A stretch of DNA of 64,000 nucleotides from Nitrospinota bacterium (lineage in GTDB: Bacteria; Nitrospinota_A; UBA7883; JACRLM01), in assembly GCA_016208975.1 (NCBI GenBank), contig JACQXA010000004.1:1365015-1429014 (forward strand). Direction: 5' to 3'. The position numbers and the translations under genes are program-made. The notes below the pieces were generated by a model. It had not been told where the DNA came from, did no database searches, and was given only the letters and a program-made list of their open reading frames with translations. Shown here one piece after another: positions 35,176 to 44,000 of the stretch. How positions within the stretch are numbered: the stretch's first letter is position 1; each line of letters begins with the position of its first letter.

Positions 35176-36633
35176 ATGAAACCGATTAGCATTCCAGACA
35201 TATCGCTGGGGGCCATAGCCCCTGAAATAACCCTTACCGTGGTGGCGCTGACGCTACTTATGGCGGAAGTGTTCGCCGACAAGAAGGGTAGGGACAATCT
35301 GGGTTACATCGCGCTGGGCGGTGTGGCGCTGGCCGGTTATTTCACCTACGCCCTGAAAGGGGCGCATTTCGCCACGTTCGGCGGGCTGTACATGGTGGAC
35401 GATTTCTCCACCTTCTTCAAACTGATATTCACCCTGGCCGCGGGCCTGTCCATACTCATCTCTATTAAATACGGCAAGGACGAGGGGATAGACCATGGCG
35501 AATACTACGCCATGTTGCTGTTCACCACCCTTGGCATGTTTGTTATGGCCTCCGGTGAAGACCTCATCACCATCTTCATGGGCCTGGAGGTGATGTCCAT
35601 ATCCCTTTATGTCCTTGCGGGTATATCCAGGGGCAGGGCCATCTCCAACGAGGCGGCCATAAAATATTTCATCCTTGGCGCATTCTCGTCCGGCATATTG
35701 CTGTACGGCATGGCGCTTATCTACGGGGCCACGGGCGCCACGGGGCTGTCGGCCATAGGCTCCGCCGTGGCGGGCAACCTTGGCGGCAACGTTATGCTCT
35801 CGGTGGGCATTGTGTTTGTGATGGTGGGGTTTGCCTTCAAGGTGGCGGCGGTTCCGTTCCACATGTGGACGCCGGACGTTTACCAGGGCGCGCCCGCTCC
35901 GGTGGCCGCTTTCATGTCGGCCGGGCCAAAGGCGGCGGCTTTCGCGGCTTTTATCAGGATACTGATTGAGGCGTTCCCGGCCATGAGGGGGCATTGGTAC
36001 GAAATCGTATGGGTTCTGGCGGTTGTCACCATGACCGTGGGGAACATGGCGGCGCTGAACCAGGAAAACGTGAAACGCATGCTGGCGTATTCCTCCATCT
36101 CCCACGCCGGGTACATTCTGGTGGGGCTGGCTGTTGGGACCGAGCAGGCCCAATCGTCCATGCTGTTCTACCTGCTTGTTTACACCTTCATGAACATCGG
36201 AGCCTTCGCGGTCCTTTCGGTTGTGGCGGGCAAGAACGAGGAGCGCACCAGCTACAGCGACTTTACCGGGCTTGGTTATAAAAGCCCGGTTATGGCGCTG
36301 GTGTTGAGTATCATGATCTTCTCGCTGGCGGGCATTCCACCCATGGCGGGCTTCATGGGCAAGTTCTACATATTCATGTCCGCCATTAATGAAGGGTTCA
36401 TTTACCTGGCCATTATCGGCGTGCTCAACTCGGTGGTGTCGGTATTCTACTATTTGAAACTCACCGTTTACATGTACATGCGCGGCGAGGGGGAAACCAC
36501 CGCCCCGGCCATCACGTTCTCGCCTTCAATGGCGGTGGCGCTGGCGCTTTCGGTTTACGGCGTCATTTGGCTGGGCGTCAATCCTGGCGCTTATATAGAA
36601 ATGGCCCGCGCGGCTTTTCTATCTTTCCAATAA
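35176..36633 (+). CDS. nuoN: NADH-quinone oxidoreductase subunit N
   Basis: A 485-residue antiporter-like subunit completing the membrane arm. Motifs are GLEVMSISLYVLAGISR with the key Glu, AFKVAAVPFHMWTPDVYQGAPAPVAAFMSAGPKAAAFAAFIRIL, and YSSISHAGYILVGLAVG. About 14 spans. It is the last gene of the unit; a hairpin overlaps its 3' border. Confidence 0.96.
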   Translation: MKPISIPDISLGAIAPEITLTVVALTLLMAEVFADKKGRDNLGYIALGGVALAGYFTYALKGAHFATFGGLYMVDDFSTFFKLIFTLAAGLSILISIKYGKDEGIDHGEYYAMLLFTTLGMFVMASGEDLITIFMGLEVMSISLYVLAGISRGRAISNEAAIKYFILGAFSSGILLYGMALIYGATGATGLSAIGSAVAGNLGGNVMLSVGIVFVMVGFAFKVAAVPFHMWTPDVYQGAPAPVAAFMSAGPKAAAFAAFIRILIEAFPAMRGHWYEIVWVLAVVTMTVGNMAALNQENVKRMLAYSSISHAGYILVGLAVGTEQAQSSMLFYLLVYTFMNIGAFAVLSVVAGKNEERTSYSDFTGLGYKSPVMALVLSIMIFSLAGIPPMAGFMGKFYIFMSAINEGFIYLAIIGVLNSVVSVFYYLKLTVYMYMRGEGETTAPAITFSPSMAVALALSVYGVIWLGVNPGAYIEMARAAFLSFQ

Positions 36634-36662
36634 GCGGATTTAAGCCTGGCGGGTAAATCCGC
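36634..36662 (+). terminator. Hairpin directly after nuoN stop
   Basis: GCGGATTTA pairs with TAAATCCGC (9 bp) around an 11-base loop. There is no following T-run, so it may be a terminator of a less usual kind or an RNA-stability hairpin. Confidence 0.4.
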
Positions 36663-36759
36663 CGGGTAGCATTACCGTCCTAAAACCCAATTTTCATTGT
36701 GATTACGCGATTCGCCTTTGTGCTATCATCGTGCAATCTTTTTTTGCGGGGTATCTTGA

Positions 36760-37992
36760 ATGTCGAAGAATGGATTTGGCGTGATAGCGCGTTACTGGTC
36801 CGTCGCTATAACAGCGATATTCGCTTTGGCGGTTTCTGCTTGCGAGGCGCCTAAAGAGCAGTCCGGCACCTCAGCCAGCGGCATCCAATACAGCAGTGTG
36901 CTATTAAAAAGCACGGTCCTGCCCGGAGCCGTGGTGAAACAGCTGGAAACTGTGACCGGGGTGGATTCCGGTGGCGGCATGGTAACGGAAATCGTCGCCG
37001 ACAGCGATGGGCTGATTTATGTGGACACGTTCAGCTCCGCCGCGGGGATTTATTACGATTACGATTACACCACCCAGTCCACAACCGGGGGTTACGCTGG
37101 ATTTTACTCTTTTCAGATATACTCCGGCGGGGCGACTTTGGGCATGTTAGCGCCCGTCCGGTACACCTCAGAAGGGGATTTCCCGGGCGGTGATTACCTT
37201 ATGAACTTGACCAACGCCGACCGGGCCGCGGCCAATGTAAACATCTGGCTGGTGAAAAAGAATGACCCGGATTTTACCACCGGCTCCATAACCGTAAACT
37301 TGTTCGTTTACACCGTCAGCGGGGAGACCAACCCGGTGGTATCCAGCCAGGACGACGCGGAAATAATCCGTGGATACCTGAACAACATATTCGCCCAGGC
37401 GGGGATCAGTGTGGGGGCCGTGAACCTGGAGTTCCGGGACGACCCCGGCGCCATCTCGCAGATGAGTTCAATGGACGGGCTCAGCCAGTTTCTCATAGCC
37501 GCTTCCAGGGGCACAGAAGGACGAACCGACACCGGAATAAACTGTTTTCTTATGCCCACACTGCCGGAAGGGCTGGTGGGGATGGATGGCGCCATACCGG
37601 GGCCGGGTTTTCTTCACGGCACCGGCGCTTCGGGGCTTGTGACGCTGGCCGCTTCGTATGGATTTACGGCCGCGGGATACACGTCGCATGAGACCGACCA
37701 GATTTATCTGGCCCTTACCCTGGCCCATGAGATGGGCCATTATCTGGGGCTGTACCATCCGTCCGAGAGTAGCGGGCAGGAGCATGACCCGTTGGAAGAT
37801 ACCCCCGAATGCGGTAGCGATAACGACACCGATGGTGACGGGATAGTGTCCGGCCCCGAATGCCGTGGTAAAGGCACAGAGTATCTTATGTTCTGGACCG
37901 ACGACAACGAGTACATCTCCGCAGGTACGTTCCAAACGCTAATATCGCCCCAGCAGGGGCAGGTTATAAATACGCACCCTTCAGCGCTATAA
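36760..37992 (+). CDS. Secreted metzincin-type zinc protease, lipoprotein
   Basis: A 410-residue predicted lipoprotein (signal AITAIFALAVSAC, Cys at about residue 28). The zinc site is the full metzincin motif HEMGHYLGLYH, with H323, E324, H327, G330 and H333. A candidate Met-turn is the methionine in YLMFWT about 45 residues later. Between them is a Cys-containing loop with Asp-rich NDTDGDGIVSG that may bind calcium. The N-terminal 300 residues are beta-rich and not recognised. Closest in pattern to pappalysin-like peptidases. It follows nuoN but has its own 126-base upstream region with a TATCAT -10-like box at 36723. Confidence 0.8.
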   Translation: MSKNGFGVIARYWSVAITAIFALAVSACEAPKEQSGTSASGIQYSSVLLKSTVLPGAVVKQLETVTGVDSGGGMVTEIVADSDGLIYVDTFSSAAGIYYDYDYTTQSTTGGYAGFYSFQIYSGGATLGMLAPVRYTSEGDFPGGDYLMNLTNADRAAANVNIWLVKKNDPDFTTGSITVNLFVYTVSGETNPVVSSQDDAEIIRGYLNNIFAQAGISVGAVNLEFRDDPGAISQMSSMDGLSQFLIAASRGTEGRTDTGINCFLMPTLPEGLVGMDGAIPGPGFLHGTGASGLVTLAASYGFTAAGYTSHETDQIYLALTLAHEMGHYLGLYHPSESSGQEHDPLEDTPECGSDNDTDGDGIVSGPECRGKGTEYLMFWTDDNEYISAGTFQTLISPQQGQVINTHPSAL

Positions 37993-38004
37993 CAGGAGGT
38001 TTGA

Positions 38005-38562
38005 ATGCTTGTGAGAAATATGGCCATAGCGGCTCTTGCGGTTTTAACGCTGGTTTTCGCCCCGTCTGTGGGCCGGGCGCAGGCGGGAACGGTTGTGGTG
38101 CCTTATGAGAACATGGTTTCTGTGCTGTCCGCTTATCACGGCATGCCCGGGAAAGATTACTGGGCGAAGCTGAACCCGGAAGCCACCCGCGCTACGCTTA
38201 TCGGCATATCCAACGACGAAAAGCTGTTCCCGGCGGTTCGGGCGCGGGCCATGCTTGCGCTGGCTTATTTTAAAAATGACGAGGCGGTTAGCCTTGTGGT
38301 GAAAAAATCAAAAGGGGACCTTAACCCGTATATCCGCGCCACGGCCATAGAGGCATTGGCGGCTCTTGAAGGTGAGAAGGCGGTTACCTCTGTAGGGCCG
38401 GGGCTTGAAGATGTGGACGTGATGGTTCGCATTTCCGCAATCCGCGCCTTGAAGAAAATAGGTACGCCGGAAGCCAAAAAGACGCTGGAAGGCGCTATGG
38501 CTACGGAGAAAAACCCCACGGCCCGCTCTATCCTTCAAAAATCTTTGGGCGATATTCGCTGA
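38005..38562 (+). CDS. Secreted HEAT-repeat protein
   Basis: A 185-residue protein with a signal peptide (MAIAALAVLTLVFAPSVGRAQA) and helical repeats in the HEAT/PBS-lyase style: ARAMLALAYFKNDEAVSLVVK, IRATAIEALAALEGEKAVTSV, VRISAIRALKKIGTPEAKKTLEGAM. Such repeats are protein-binding scaffolds. A strong AGGAGG precedes the ATG and it lies 12 bases after the metzincin gene, so the two are probably made and exported together; it might assist or inhibit the protease, which is inference. Confidence 0.8.
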   Translation: MLVRNMAIAALAVLTLVFAPSVGRAQAGTVVVPYENMVSVLSAYHGMPGKDYWAKLNPEATRATLIGISNDEKLFPAVRARAMLALAYFKNDEAVSLVVKKSKGDLNPYIRATAIEALAALEGEKAVTSVGPGLEDVDVMVRISAIRALKKIGTPEAKKTLEGAMATEKNPTARSILQKSLGDIR

Positions 38563-38602
38563 ACCTGCGGACCGGTTATCTTAAAAGGGGGGGGCATCTG
38601 CC

Positions 38603-38753
38603 GGTAGTGTCCCAGTTTGAAAGTACAGGGGAGATTCTTCACTTACGCTCAGAATGACAATATAAAAGCCGTTGATAACATTGTCATCCTGAGCGAAGCG
38701 CAAGCGAAGTGAAGGATCTGTCTATTATTTGAGATTCAAACTGAGACACCACC
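38603..38753 (-). mobile_element. 151-bp MITE-like element, copy 2
   Basis: Same length and terminal sequences as the other copies (GGTAGTGTC at the left, GACACCACC at the right). Unlike copies 3 and 4 the flanking 8-mers differ (CATCTGCC and GCCGTCCG), so no target duplication remains. It abuts the beheaded nucleotidyltransferase frame at 38754. Confidence 0.88.
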
Positions 38754-39632
38754 GCCGTCCGGAATGAAAGCAAAGCGTTTCTGGACGTCACTGGGTACCC
38801 CCTTTTCATCCATGTGCTGGAGGCCGTGGCGGATTCCAGGCACATCCGCAGGGTGTTCATAGTGGGTGACAAAACGCGGCTGGAAAAAGCGCTGGAAAAA
38901 CATCCGTCCCTGGCCGCTAAAAAGCCGGTGATCTGCCTGAACCAGTGGGAAAACCTGGCCGCCAATATCTGGAACGGGTTCATCTCAACGCTGGATGGAT
39001 ACGTTGAAGGGTTGGAGAAAACCAGGCCGGAATTTTTCAACCGCGCCATTTTTATCCTTCCCGGCGACTCTCCTTTGATAACCACAGGCGAGATAGACGA
39101 GTTTTTCCAAAAGGCCGACATGGAAAGATACGACTATGTGGCAGGGCTTACGCCCAAAGAGTCGTTGGCCAAATATCTGCCCACTGAAAACACGCCGGGG
39201 ATAACCATGACCTGTTTCCATGTGCGGGACGGGCTGTTCAGGATAAGCAACATGCACGCGGCGCGGCCTTTCGCTTTCGTCAACCGCGGGGCTATACTGA
39301 AAATATACAACGTACGGTATCAGAAAAAGCTCCGCAACATCATCCGCCTTTTACGGGAGCTATGGGCAGTAAAACCCGTCCGCTCGAAAATATGGATGTA
39401 TCTGGCGATGGAGGCGGCGATGGCTTTATCCCTGTGGGGCTTTAAGGGGTTGAGCGACAGGGTGCGGCGCCTGGTGTCCACGGAGATGATACTGGACGGA
39501 GTGGGGCAGATATTGGGTGTGCGGGCCGGCCATGTGGTCACCACCCATGGGGGCGCGGCGCTGGATATAGACAATGACCGGGATTATGACGCTATTCTGG
39601 AAATGTTTGAAAGATGGCGCAAGTTAAAATAG
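38754..39632 (+). pseudogene. 5'-truncated nucleotidyltransferase gene
   Basis: From 38754 the frame reads AVRNESKAFLDVTGYPFFIHVLEAVADSRHIRRVFIVGD, which matches the part of MobA/GlmU-type nucleotidyltransferases that follows the LAGG-type nucleotide-binding loop (KAFLxVxGxPxxxHVLEA). The first about 20-25 residues, including that loop and any start codon, are missing; the repeat element takes their place. An in-frame stop lies at 38742-38744 inside the element. The rest is intact for about 290 codons, with LPGDSPLIT and VTTHGGAALDIDNDRDYD typical of the fold. A GTG at 38814 could start a shortened protein, but it would lack the catalytic loop. Probably a recent pseudogene. Confidence 0.75.
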
Positions 39633-40537
39633 GCAAGACCGGCTACATGGTCTGGCTTCTTGCCACGGTTTGCATGGCGGCGCTGGGAGTGACGCTCACG
39701 CCCGAGCAGGCATTGGCCTGGGGCGCCGGGATGCACGTGGCCCAGGGAAGTTTTATACTCGAAAACCTCGCCATGATAAGGCCGGAGATAGCGGCCATTC
39801 TGTCCACTTATCCTCACGATTACATATACGGTTGCATCAGCGCCGACATCTTCATAGGCAAAGGTTATAAAAGGCGGGACGACCATTGCCACAACTGGAG
39901 CGTGGGGGAGCGGGTTCTGGCGGACGCCGGTAACGACTCCACCAGGGCGTATGCCTACGGGTATCTTACCCATCTTGCCGCCGATGTCATAGCCCACAAC
40001 CACCTGATACCAAACCTGCTTTATTCAACCCCCACCTCGCGGACCATCGGCCACGTGTTCTGGGAATTCAGGGCGGACAGGTTCATCAGCAAGAGGCACT
40101 GGATGATGGCCTCCAAAGTGGTGTCCATGCACAATCATGGCAACGACACGCTGATAAAAAACGTGATGAACCGGAGCCATCTGCGGTTCGGCGCCAAGAA
40201 GCTGGTATTCAAACGGGCCGTGAGACTGACCGACATAATCACTTGGCGCGAACAGGTGCAGGAGACAATATTCGAAGGTTTTCGGGTGCTGACCCGGAAA
40301 AGGGTGAACACCCTGAACAACCACTCCATCAATTTGATCCTGGATCTTTTTATCCGGGGCCGCGAAGCGGTTTGCATGAAATACGACCCCGTGGGGACGG
40401 ATAACACCATCCATGCCAAACTTATCCGCCGGGCGGACCAACTGGCGTGGCGGATTGACGACGCCACCGACCTGTTCCCGGTGCCGCAAGAAATTCAATC
40501 GCTTGATTACGTGGATCACGAAACCGAGAGGCTGTAG
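39614..40537 (+). CDS. Secreted zinc-dependent phospholipase C-like protein
   Basis: A 307-residue exported protein of the zinc-dependent phospholipase C family (alpha-toxin/PC-PLC fold). The signal peptide ends EQALA, which would put a tryptophan first in the mature chain (WGAGMHVAQG). Family members use the amino group of Trp-1 as a zinc ligand. Other likely ligands are the His in GMHVAQG, DDHCHNW, and AYAYGYLTHLAADVIAHNHLIP. The last 100 residues, rich in Lys/Arg, are unrecognised. It overlaps the end of the truncated nucleotidyltransferase, so its transcription may once have depended on that gene. Confidence 0.8.
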   Translation: MAQVKIGKTGYMVWLLATVCMAALGVTLTPEQALAWGAGMHVAQGSFILENLAMIRPEIAAILSTYPHDYIYGCISADIFIGKGYKRRDDHCHNWSVGERVLADAGNDSTRAYAYGYLTHLAADVIAHNHLIPNLLYSTPTSRTIGHVFWEFRADRFISKRHWMMASKVVSMHNHGNDTLIKNVMNRSHLRFGAKKLVFKRAVRLTDIITWREQVQETIFEGFRVLTRKRVNTLNNHSINLILDLFIRGREAVCMKYDPVGTDNTIHAKLIRRADQLAWRIDDATDLFPVPQEIQSLDYVDHETERL

Positions 40538-40543
40538 ATCTCG

Positions 40544-41626
40544 TTAACGCGCGATTGTTACAAGCCTTTCGAACGTCTCGATCCTTCTGCGCAAAAGCCC
40601 GGCGTTAGGCTGGGAAAGGCTTTTGATAAACCACTCGCTGGCTTTGTCCGCTTTCTCCAAACGCAAATAGCAAAGGCCCAGCCTGTAATGGGCCATGATG
40701 TCGTGGGGGAAAGATTCCATCACGCCGTTATATAGTTTAAAGGCTTCTGCGTAATTGCCCTGGGCCAGCCGGATGTCAGCCTTTAGTTTGGCAAGGAAAG
40801 GGTCGTCCTCATTATCCAGTGTGTTTTCGAGTTTGGCAAAGTAAGCCGAAGCGCTTTCCAAGTCCCCGGCAATCAGCGATAACCGGGTTAAAGACTCCAG
40901 CGGCTCCGGGTTTGCCGGGTCGGCGGCGTGGGCTTTTTCATACGCTTCACGGGCTTTGGCGTAGTTGTACAGGCCATGCCACAAGTCGCCATCAATAAGG
41001 CCGCAGTAAGTCTTTCGCCGTTGAGGGCGGGTGAGGTTGAGGATGACGTTTAGGATGCGGAACACCAGCCAGCGGATTATTATTGCCGCGTCGTCCAGCC
41101 TGTTCAACATCCATCCAGCCGGGCCACGCAACGGCTCCTCTTTTTCCTCGGCCCCCCTGTCGTTCTTGTCCAATTCATAAATGCGCTGTTCAAGATATGA
41201 AAGGGCCATGTATTGAAGCTCTATGGGCCCCATGTCAATAGACCGCTTGAGATCGGAAAGTTTGTTTAAAGCGCCATTTTCAGCGACAAAACCGGAAAGC
41301 GCAAGCAACGCATCCATTGCTGGATTTGCCCGTGACGGCGTGCCCTGCGAATAATTGCTGTTTATAAACTTTACGGCTTTAGCCGGTTCCTCGCCCTTGA
41401 AAAAGTCGAGCGCCGTAAAATAAACCGCCGGGCGGTAGCCGGGATGGTTTTCGGCGAGTTTATTAAATCCGCCAGGCTCTGGCCGGATGATCAGCGAGCG
41501 CAATTTAAGTCTTGGGTCTCCGCTGGCTATATATCCAGCGTCAAGGAACGAGGCTGTGGAGCTGACGTCCATTTTTTCCGCCGGGCGGAGCGCTTTTAAA
41601 AGCGCCAGGCTGGATTTTAACGGCAT
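40544..41626 (-). CDS. TPR-repeat protein with a membrane segment
   Basis: A 360-residue protein with tetratricopeptide repeats in the C-terminal half: YAKAREAYEKAHAADPANPEPLESL, DLESASAYFAKLENTLDNEDDPFLAKL, NYAEAFKLYNGVMESFPHDIMAHYRLGLCYLRLEKADKASEWF. A hydrophobic stretch (DDAAIIIRWLVFRILNVILNL, about 180-200) may be a membrane helix. No signal peptide. TPRs bind proteins; the partner is unknown. It follows the cyclic-nucleotide-binding gene by 21 bases on the same strand, so the two may be co-expressed. Confidence 0.75.
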   Translation of the reverse strand: MPLKSSLALLKALRPAEKMDVSSTASFLDAGYIASGDPRLKLRSLIIRPEPGGFNKLAENHPGYRPAVYFTALDFFKGEEPAKAVKFINSNYSQGTPSRANPAMDALLALSGFVAENGALNKLSDLKRSIDMGPIELQYMALSYLEQRIYELDKNDRGAEEKEEPLRGPAGWMLNRLDDAAIIIRWLVFRILNVILNLTRPQRRKTYCGLIDGDLWHGLYNYAKAREAYEKAHAADPANPEPLESLTRLSLIAGDLESASAYFAKLENTLDNEDDPFLAKLKADIRLAQGNYAEAFKLYNGVMESFPHDIMAHYRLGLCYLRLEKADKASEWFIKSLSQPNAGLLRRRIETFERLVTIAR

Positions 41627-41647
41627 GGATTTACAGGGTGGCGCAAA

Positions 41648-42118
41648 CTAGAGAAACATGTGGTTCTTCAAGGCGTCACTGGCGTGGCGCACCTTGGAGC
41701 AAAGTATCCTGCTCAAGTTTTGTAAAAAGTTGAAACCGAAGTTAATATCAGTATCCATCAAGTTCCTCAACTCCGCAAAAGGCAGATGGAGAGCCTTCAC
41801 CTTATCCATGGCCACTACCGTGGCGGCTCTGCCCTGGCCATCCATGAAAGACAGTTCCCCCACCACTCCCCGATAAAACATGATTTCCAGGGCCTGCGGC
41901 GGTTGCGCCGTTTCGTTGAAAGAGGGTGTCGCCTTGAGCTTGAAAGATACAAGCCCTTCGTAGATAACGAAAATATCCCGGCTGTTGTCCGATTCATCTA
42001 TGATGACGGCGCCTTCGGAGAATTCCATCGGGATGGCTATCCCGCCAAACTTCTTAAGAGCATCGGGAGGCATACCTTTGGCCAGCCCGGTTTCCACAAG
42101 AATTTCGGATTTATCCAT
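41648..42118 (-). CDS. Cyclic-nucleotide-binding-domain protein
   Basis: A 156-residue protein built of one cNMP-binding (CRP-type) domain: FSEGAVIIDESDNSRDIFVIYEGLVSFK, then the phosphate-binding cassette region VVGELSFMDGQGRAATVVAMDKVKALHLPFAEL. There is no C-terminal DNA-binding helix-turn-helix, so it is not a CRP-like transcription factor; it may regulate a partner protein, possibly the adjacent TPR protein. I use the ATG at 42118, which has a GGGGGG-rich ribosome site, instead of an upstream start 7 codons earlier. Confidence 0.82.
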   Translation of the reverse strand: MDKSEILVETGLAKGMPPDALKKFGGIAIPMEFSEGAVIIDESDNSRDIFVIYEGLVSFKLKATPSFNETAQPPQALEIMFYRGVVGELSFMDGQGRAATVVAMDKVKALHLPFAELRNLMDTDINFGFNFLQNLSRILCSKVRHASDALKNHMFL

Positions 42119-42214
42119 AGGCCCCCCATAAAAAATCAAGCCCCGGTTCCGGAAGAATTTTTATATTCTACAATTCTCCCGGGGCCGGGGCCATATTAAT
42201 AGGAATAAAAAGGC

Positions 42215-42727
42215 CTAGCCGTTTTCCTCCGGGGCTTCATCCTGCCCGGCTGTCTCCTGGGCTCCGGCCTGTTCCGGGGCGGCCTCGGCGTGGACGCTTA
42301 TTTCCAGTCTGGCGTTCACCTTGCCATGGATGTGAAGGGTTACCTCGTGGTCCCCAAGGGTCTTTATGGGCCTGTCCAGTTCCACCTTGCGCTTGTCGAA
42401 CTCATGGCCGCGCCCTTTCAGGGCTTCCACTATATCGGCGCTGGTGACGGAGCCGAACAGTTTGCCGTCTTCGCCCGAAGCGCGGGTGAAAACCAGCGGC
42501 TCCATACCTTCCAGGACGCCTTTGAGCGACTCCGCGTCGCTTATGGCGCGGGCCAGCTTGCGGGCGCGCTGTTTGAGGTTATTGTTAAACGTTTTGCGGC
42601 TAGCCTCAGTGGCTTCAAAGGCCAGGCCCCTGGGGATGAGGAAGTTACGGGCGTAACCAGGCGCCACGTTCACCTCTTCGCCCGCCGACCCCAGGCTTTG
42701 TACATAGTCGGAAAGTATGACTTTCAT
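42215..42727 (-). CDS. rplI: 50S ribosomal protein L9
   Basis: A 170-residue L9. N-terminal MKVILSDYVQSLGSAGEEVNVAPGYARNFLIPRGLAFEAT is the conserved rRNA-binding domain, followed by the long connecting helix and the C-terminal domain. A Glu/Ala/Gln-rich extension of about 20 residues follows. The ATG overlaps the DUF2232 stop (ATGA). Last gene of the rpsF operon. Confidence 0.96.
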   Translation of the reverse strand: MKVILSDYVQSLGSAGEEVNVAPGYARNFLIPRGLAFEATEASRKTFNNNLKQRARKLARAISDAESLKGVLEGMEPLVFTRASGEDGKLFGSVTSADIVEALKGRGHEFDKRKVELDRPIKTLGDHEVTLHIHGKVNARLEISVHAEAAPEQAGAQETAGQDEAPEENG

Positions 42728-43695
42728 GGATTTACCTCCGGTTTGGCGTTATTTTTCTTTCTGAACTCAACCCATACATCGGTAAGCCCCAAGCCGCTGA
42801 TGAGCAACATCATGAGCGGATGGGAGAACACCAGGAAATACCCGATGCCCCTGGCGATGAGGGGGATGTTGAATCTTAGGAACCAGCTATGGAGAATGGC
42901 CATCCCCTGGATCAGGTAGATGGACAGTGTGATGAGCAGAATGTTCATGGACGCGGTGTTCAGCGGCCCCGTGGCCATAAGAGTGCCCGCCCCTCCGGCT
43001 ATCAAGGCCCACACCACCCAATCGGCGGCCGCAAAGCCCGCGAAATCGTGGTTGGCGAAATGGGCCGTCAGGCCGCGCCGCAAGGAATAAATCCGCACGG
43101 CGGCGATGTTCAGCGAAGCCATGAGCAGGAGGGTGATAAAGGCCATGCCGGGGAAAAGCCGGGCGAAAAGGCCGGCAAGCCCCTCCCGGTTCTCCTTCAA
43201 CCAGTCCAGCAAAGCCTGGTCGGCGTTGACGCCGGCGTAAGAGTCCGCCAGAGAGTCCACCAGACCCAACCCCATCCGTTGCATGGTGTCCATAACACTG
43301 CGCCCGTCTAAAGAAGCGGCCGCGAAAAAAGCCAGCGCGCCCGCCAGATACACGGGAATCGTGGCGTAAGCCAGGGTGCGTTCCAGCGAATGGCCCCGGT
43401 TGTAGGAAAAAGCCATGGCCATGGCCATGAGCCCGCAGGTGGAAAGGTATAACCCAGCCTGGGCCAGGCCACCGGTAGCCAATATCACCGCCGCCGCGGC
43501 CAGAGCCACCAGGGCGCCGATAAGGTAACCGTTGGTCACCAGGGCGAAATAGAGCGGAGCGGGGGCGAAAAGCCCCAATGGAGGCGCCACCATGGAGGCG
43601 AAAAAGAACCCCAGGGAAAAAATCCCGGGCGCAATCGCCGCCAAAGGCGACCGGACGCTCACAACCTTTCCGTTAACGGACATGGACCCGGCCAT
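42724..43695 (-). CDS. DUF2232 (YybS-like) membrane protein
   Basis: A 323-residue integral membrane protein with about eight hydrophobic spans and a short charged C-terminus. The pattern MASLNIAAVRIYSLRRGL...WVVWALIAGG...IYLIQGMAILHSWFLRFNIPLIARGIGYFLVFSHPLMMLLISGLGLTDVWVEFRKK fits DUF2232. Members are commonly encoded between rpsR and rplI in several phyla, as here. The function is unknown; a transporter-like (ECF S-component-like) role has been suggested for the fold. Confidence 0.82.
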   Translation of the reverse strand: MAGSMSVNGKVVSVRSPLAAIAPGIFSLGFFFASMVAPPLGLFAPAPLYFALVTNGYLIGALVALAAAAVILATGGLAQAGLYLSTCGLMAMAMAFSYNRGHSLERTLAYATIPVYLAGALAFFAAASLDGRSVMDTMQRMGLGLVDSLADSYAGVNADQALLDWLKENREGLAGLFARLFPGMAFITLLLMASLNIAAVRIYSLRRGLTAHFANHDFAGFAAADWVVWALIAGGAGTLMATGPLNTASMNILLITLSIYLIQGMAILHSWFLRFNIPLIARGIGYFLVFSHPLMMLLISGLGLTDVWVEFRKKNNAKPEVNP

Positions 43696-43701
43696 TACCT
43701 A

Positions 43702-43959
43702 TCAAGCAAACGTATAGGGGAACAGCGCTATGTACCGGGCGCGTTTTATGGCGGTGGTAACCTTGCGCTGATGGCTCGAGCAGTTGCCGGAAATCCTGCT
43801 GGGGATTATCTTGCCCCTGTCGGTCAGCAGGTTCTTCAGCGTTTTGACATCTTTATAATCGATGTTCTCGATCTTGTCCGCGCAGAACCTGCATATCTTT
43901 TTCTGGTAAAAAGTGCGTTTCCCGCCCTCCCGGGAGGAAGATCTTGTGCCTTTCTTCAT
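43702..43959 (-). CDS. rpsR: 30S ribosomal protein S18
   Basis: An 85-residue S18 with the core [65 protein letters not shown]. The CxxC and later Cys suggest the zinc-binding C+ form of this protein. It partners with S6, encoded two genes upstream. Confidence 0.96.
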   Translation of the reverse strand: MKKGTRSSSREGGKRTFYQKKICRFCADKIENIDYKDVKTLKNLLTDRGKIIPSRISGNCSSHQRKVTTAIKRARYIALFPYTFA

Positions 43960-44000
43960 ATCTTTCTTACAGTCTCCAAAGAACCGTTGTAGTTAAGCCG

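Noticed and set aside
38814-39632. Intact gene starting at GTG 38814
   Set aside because: The upstream codons down to 38754 still match the family, so the GTG is internal to a larger protein; a start here would lack the nucleotide-binding loop.
39614-40537. Phospholipase C as evidence of a pathogen
   Set aside because: The family is widespread in environmental bacteria, and no other virulence locus is seen.
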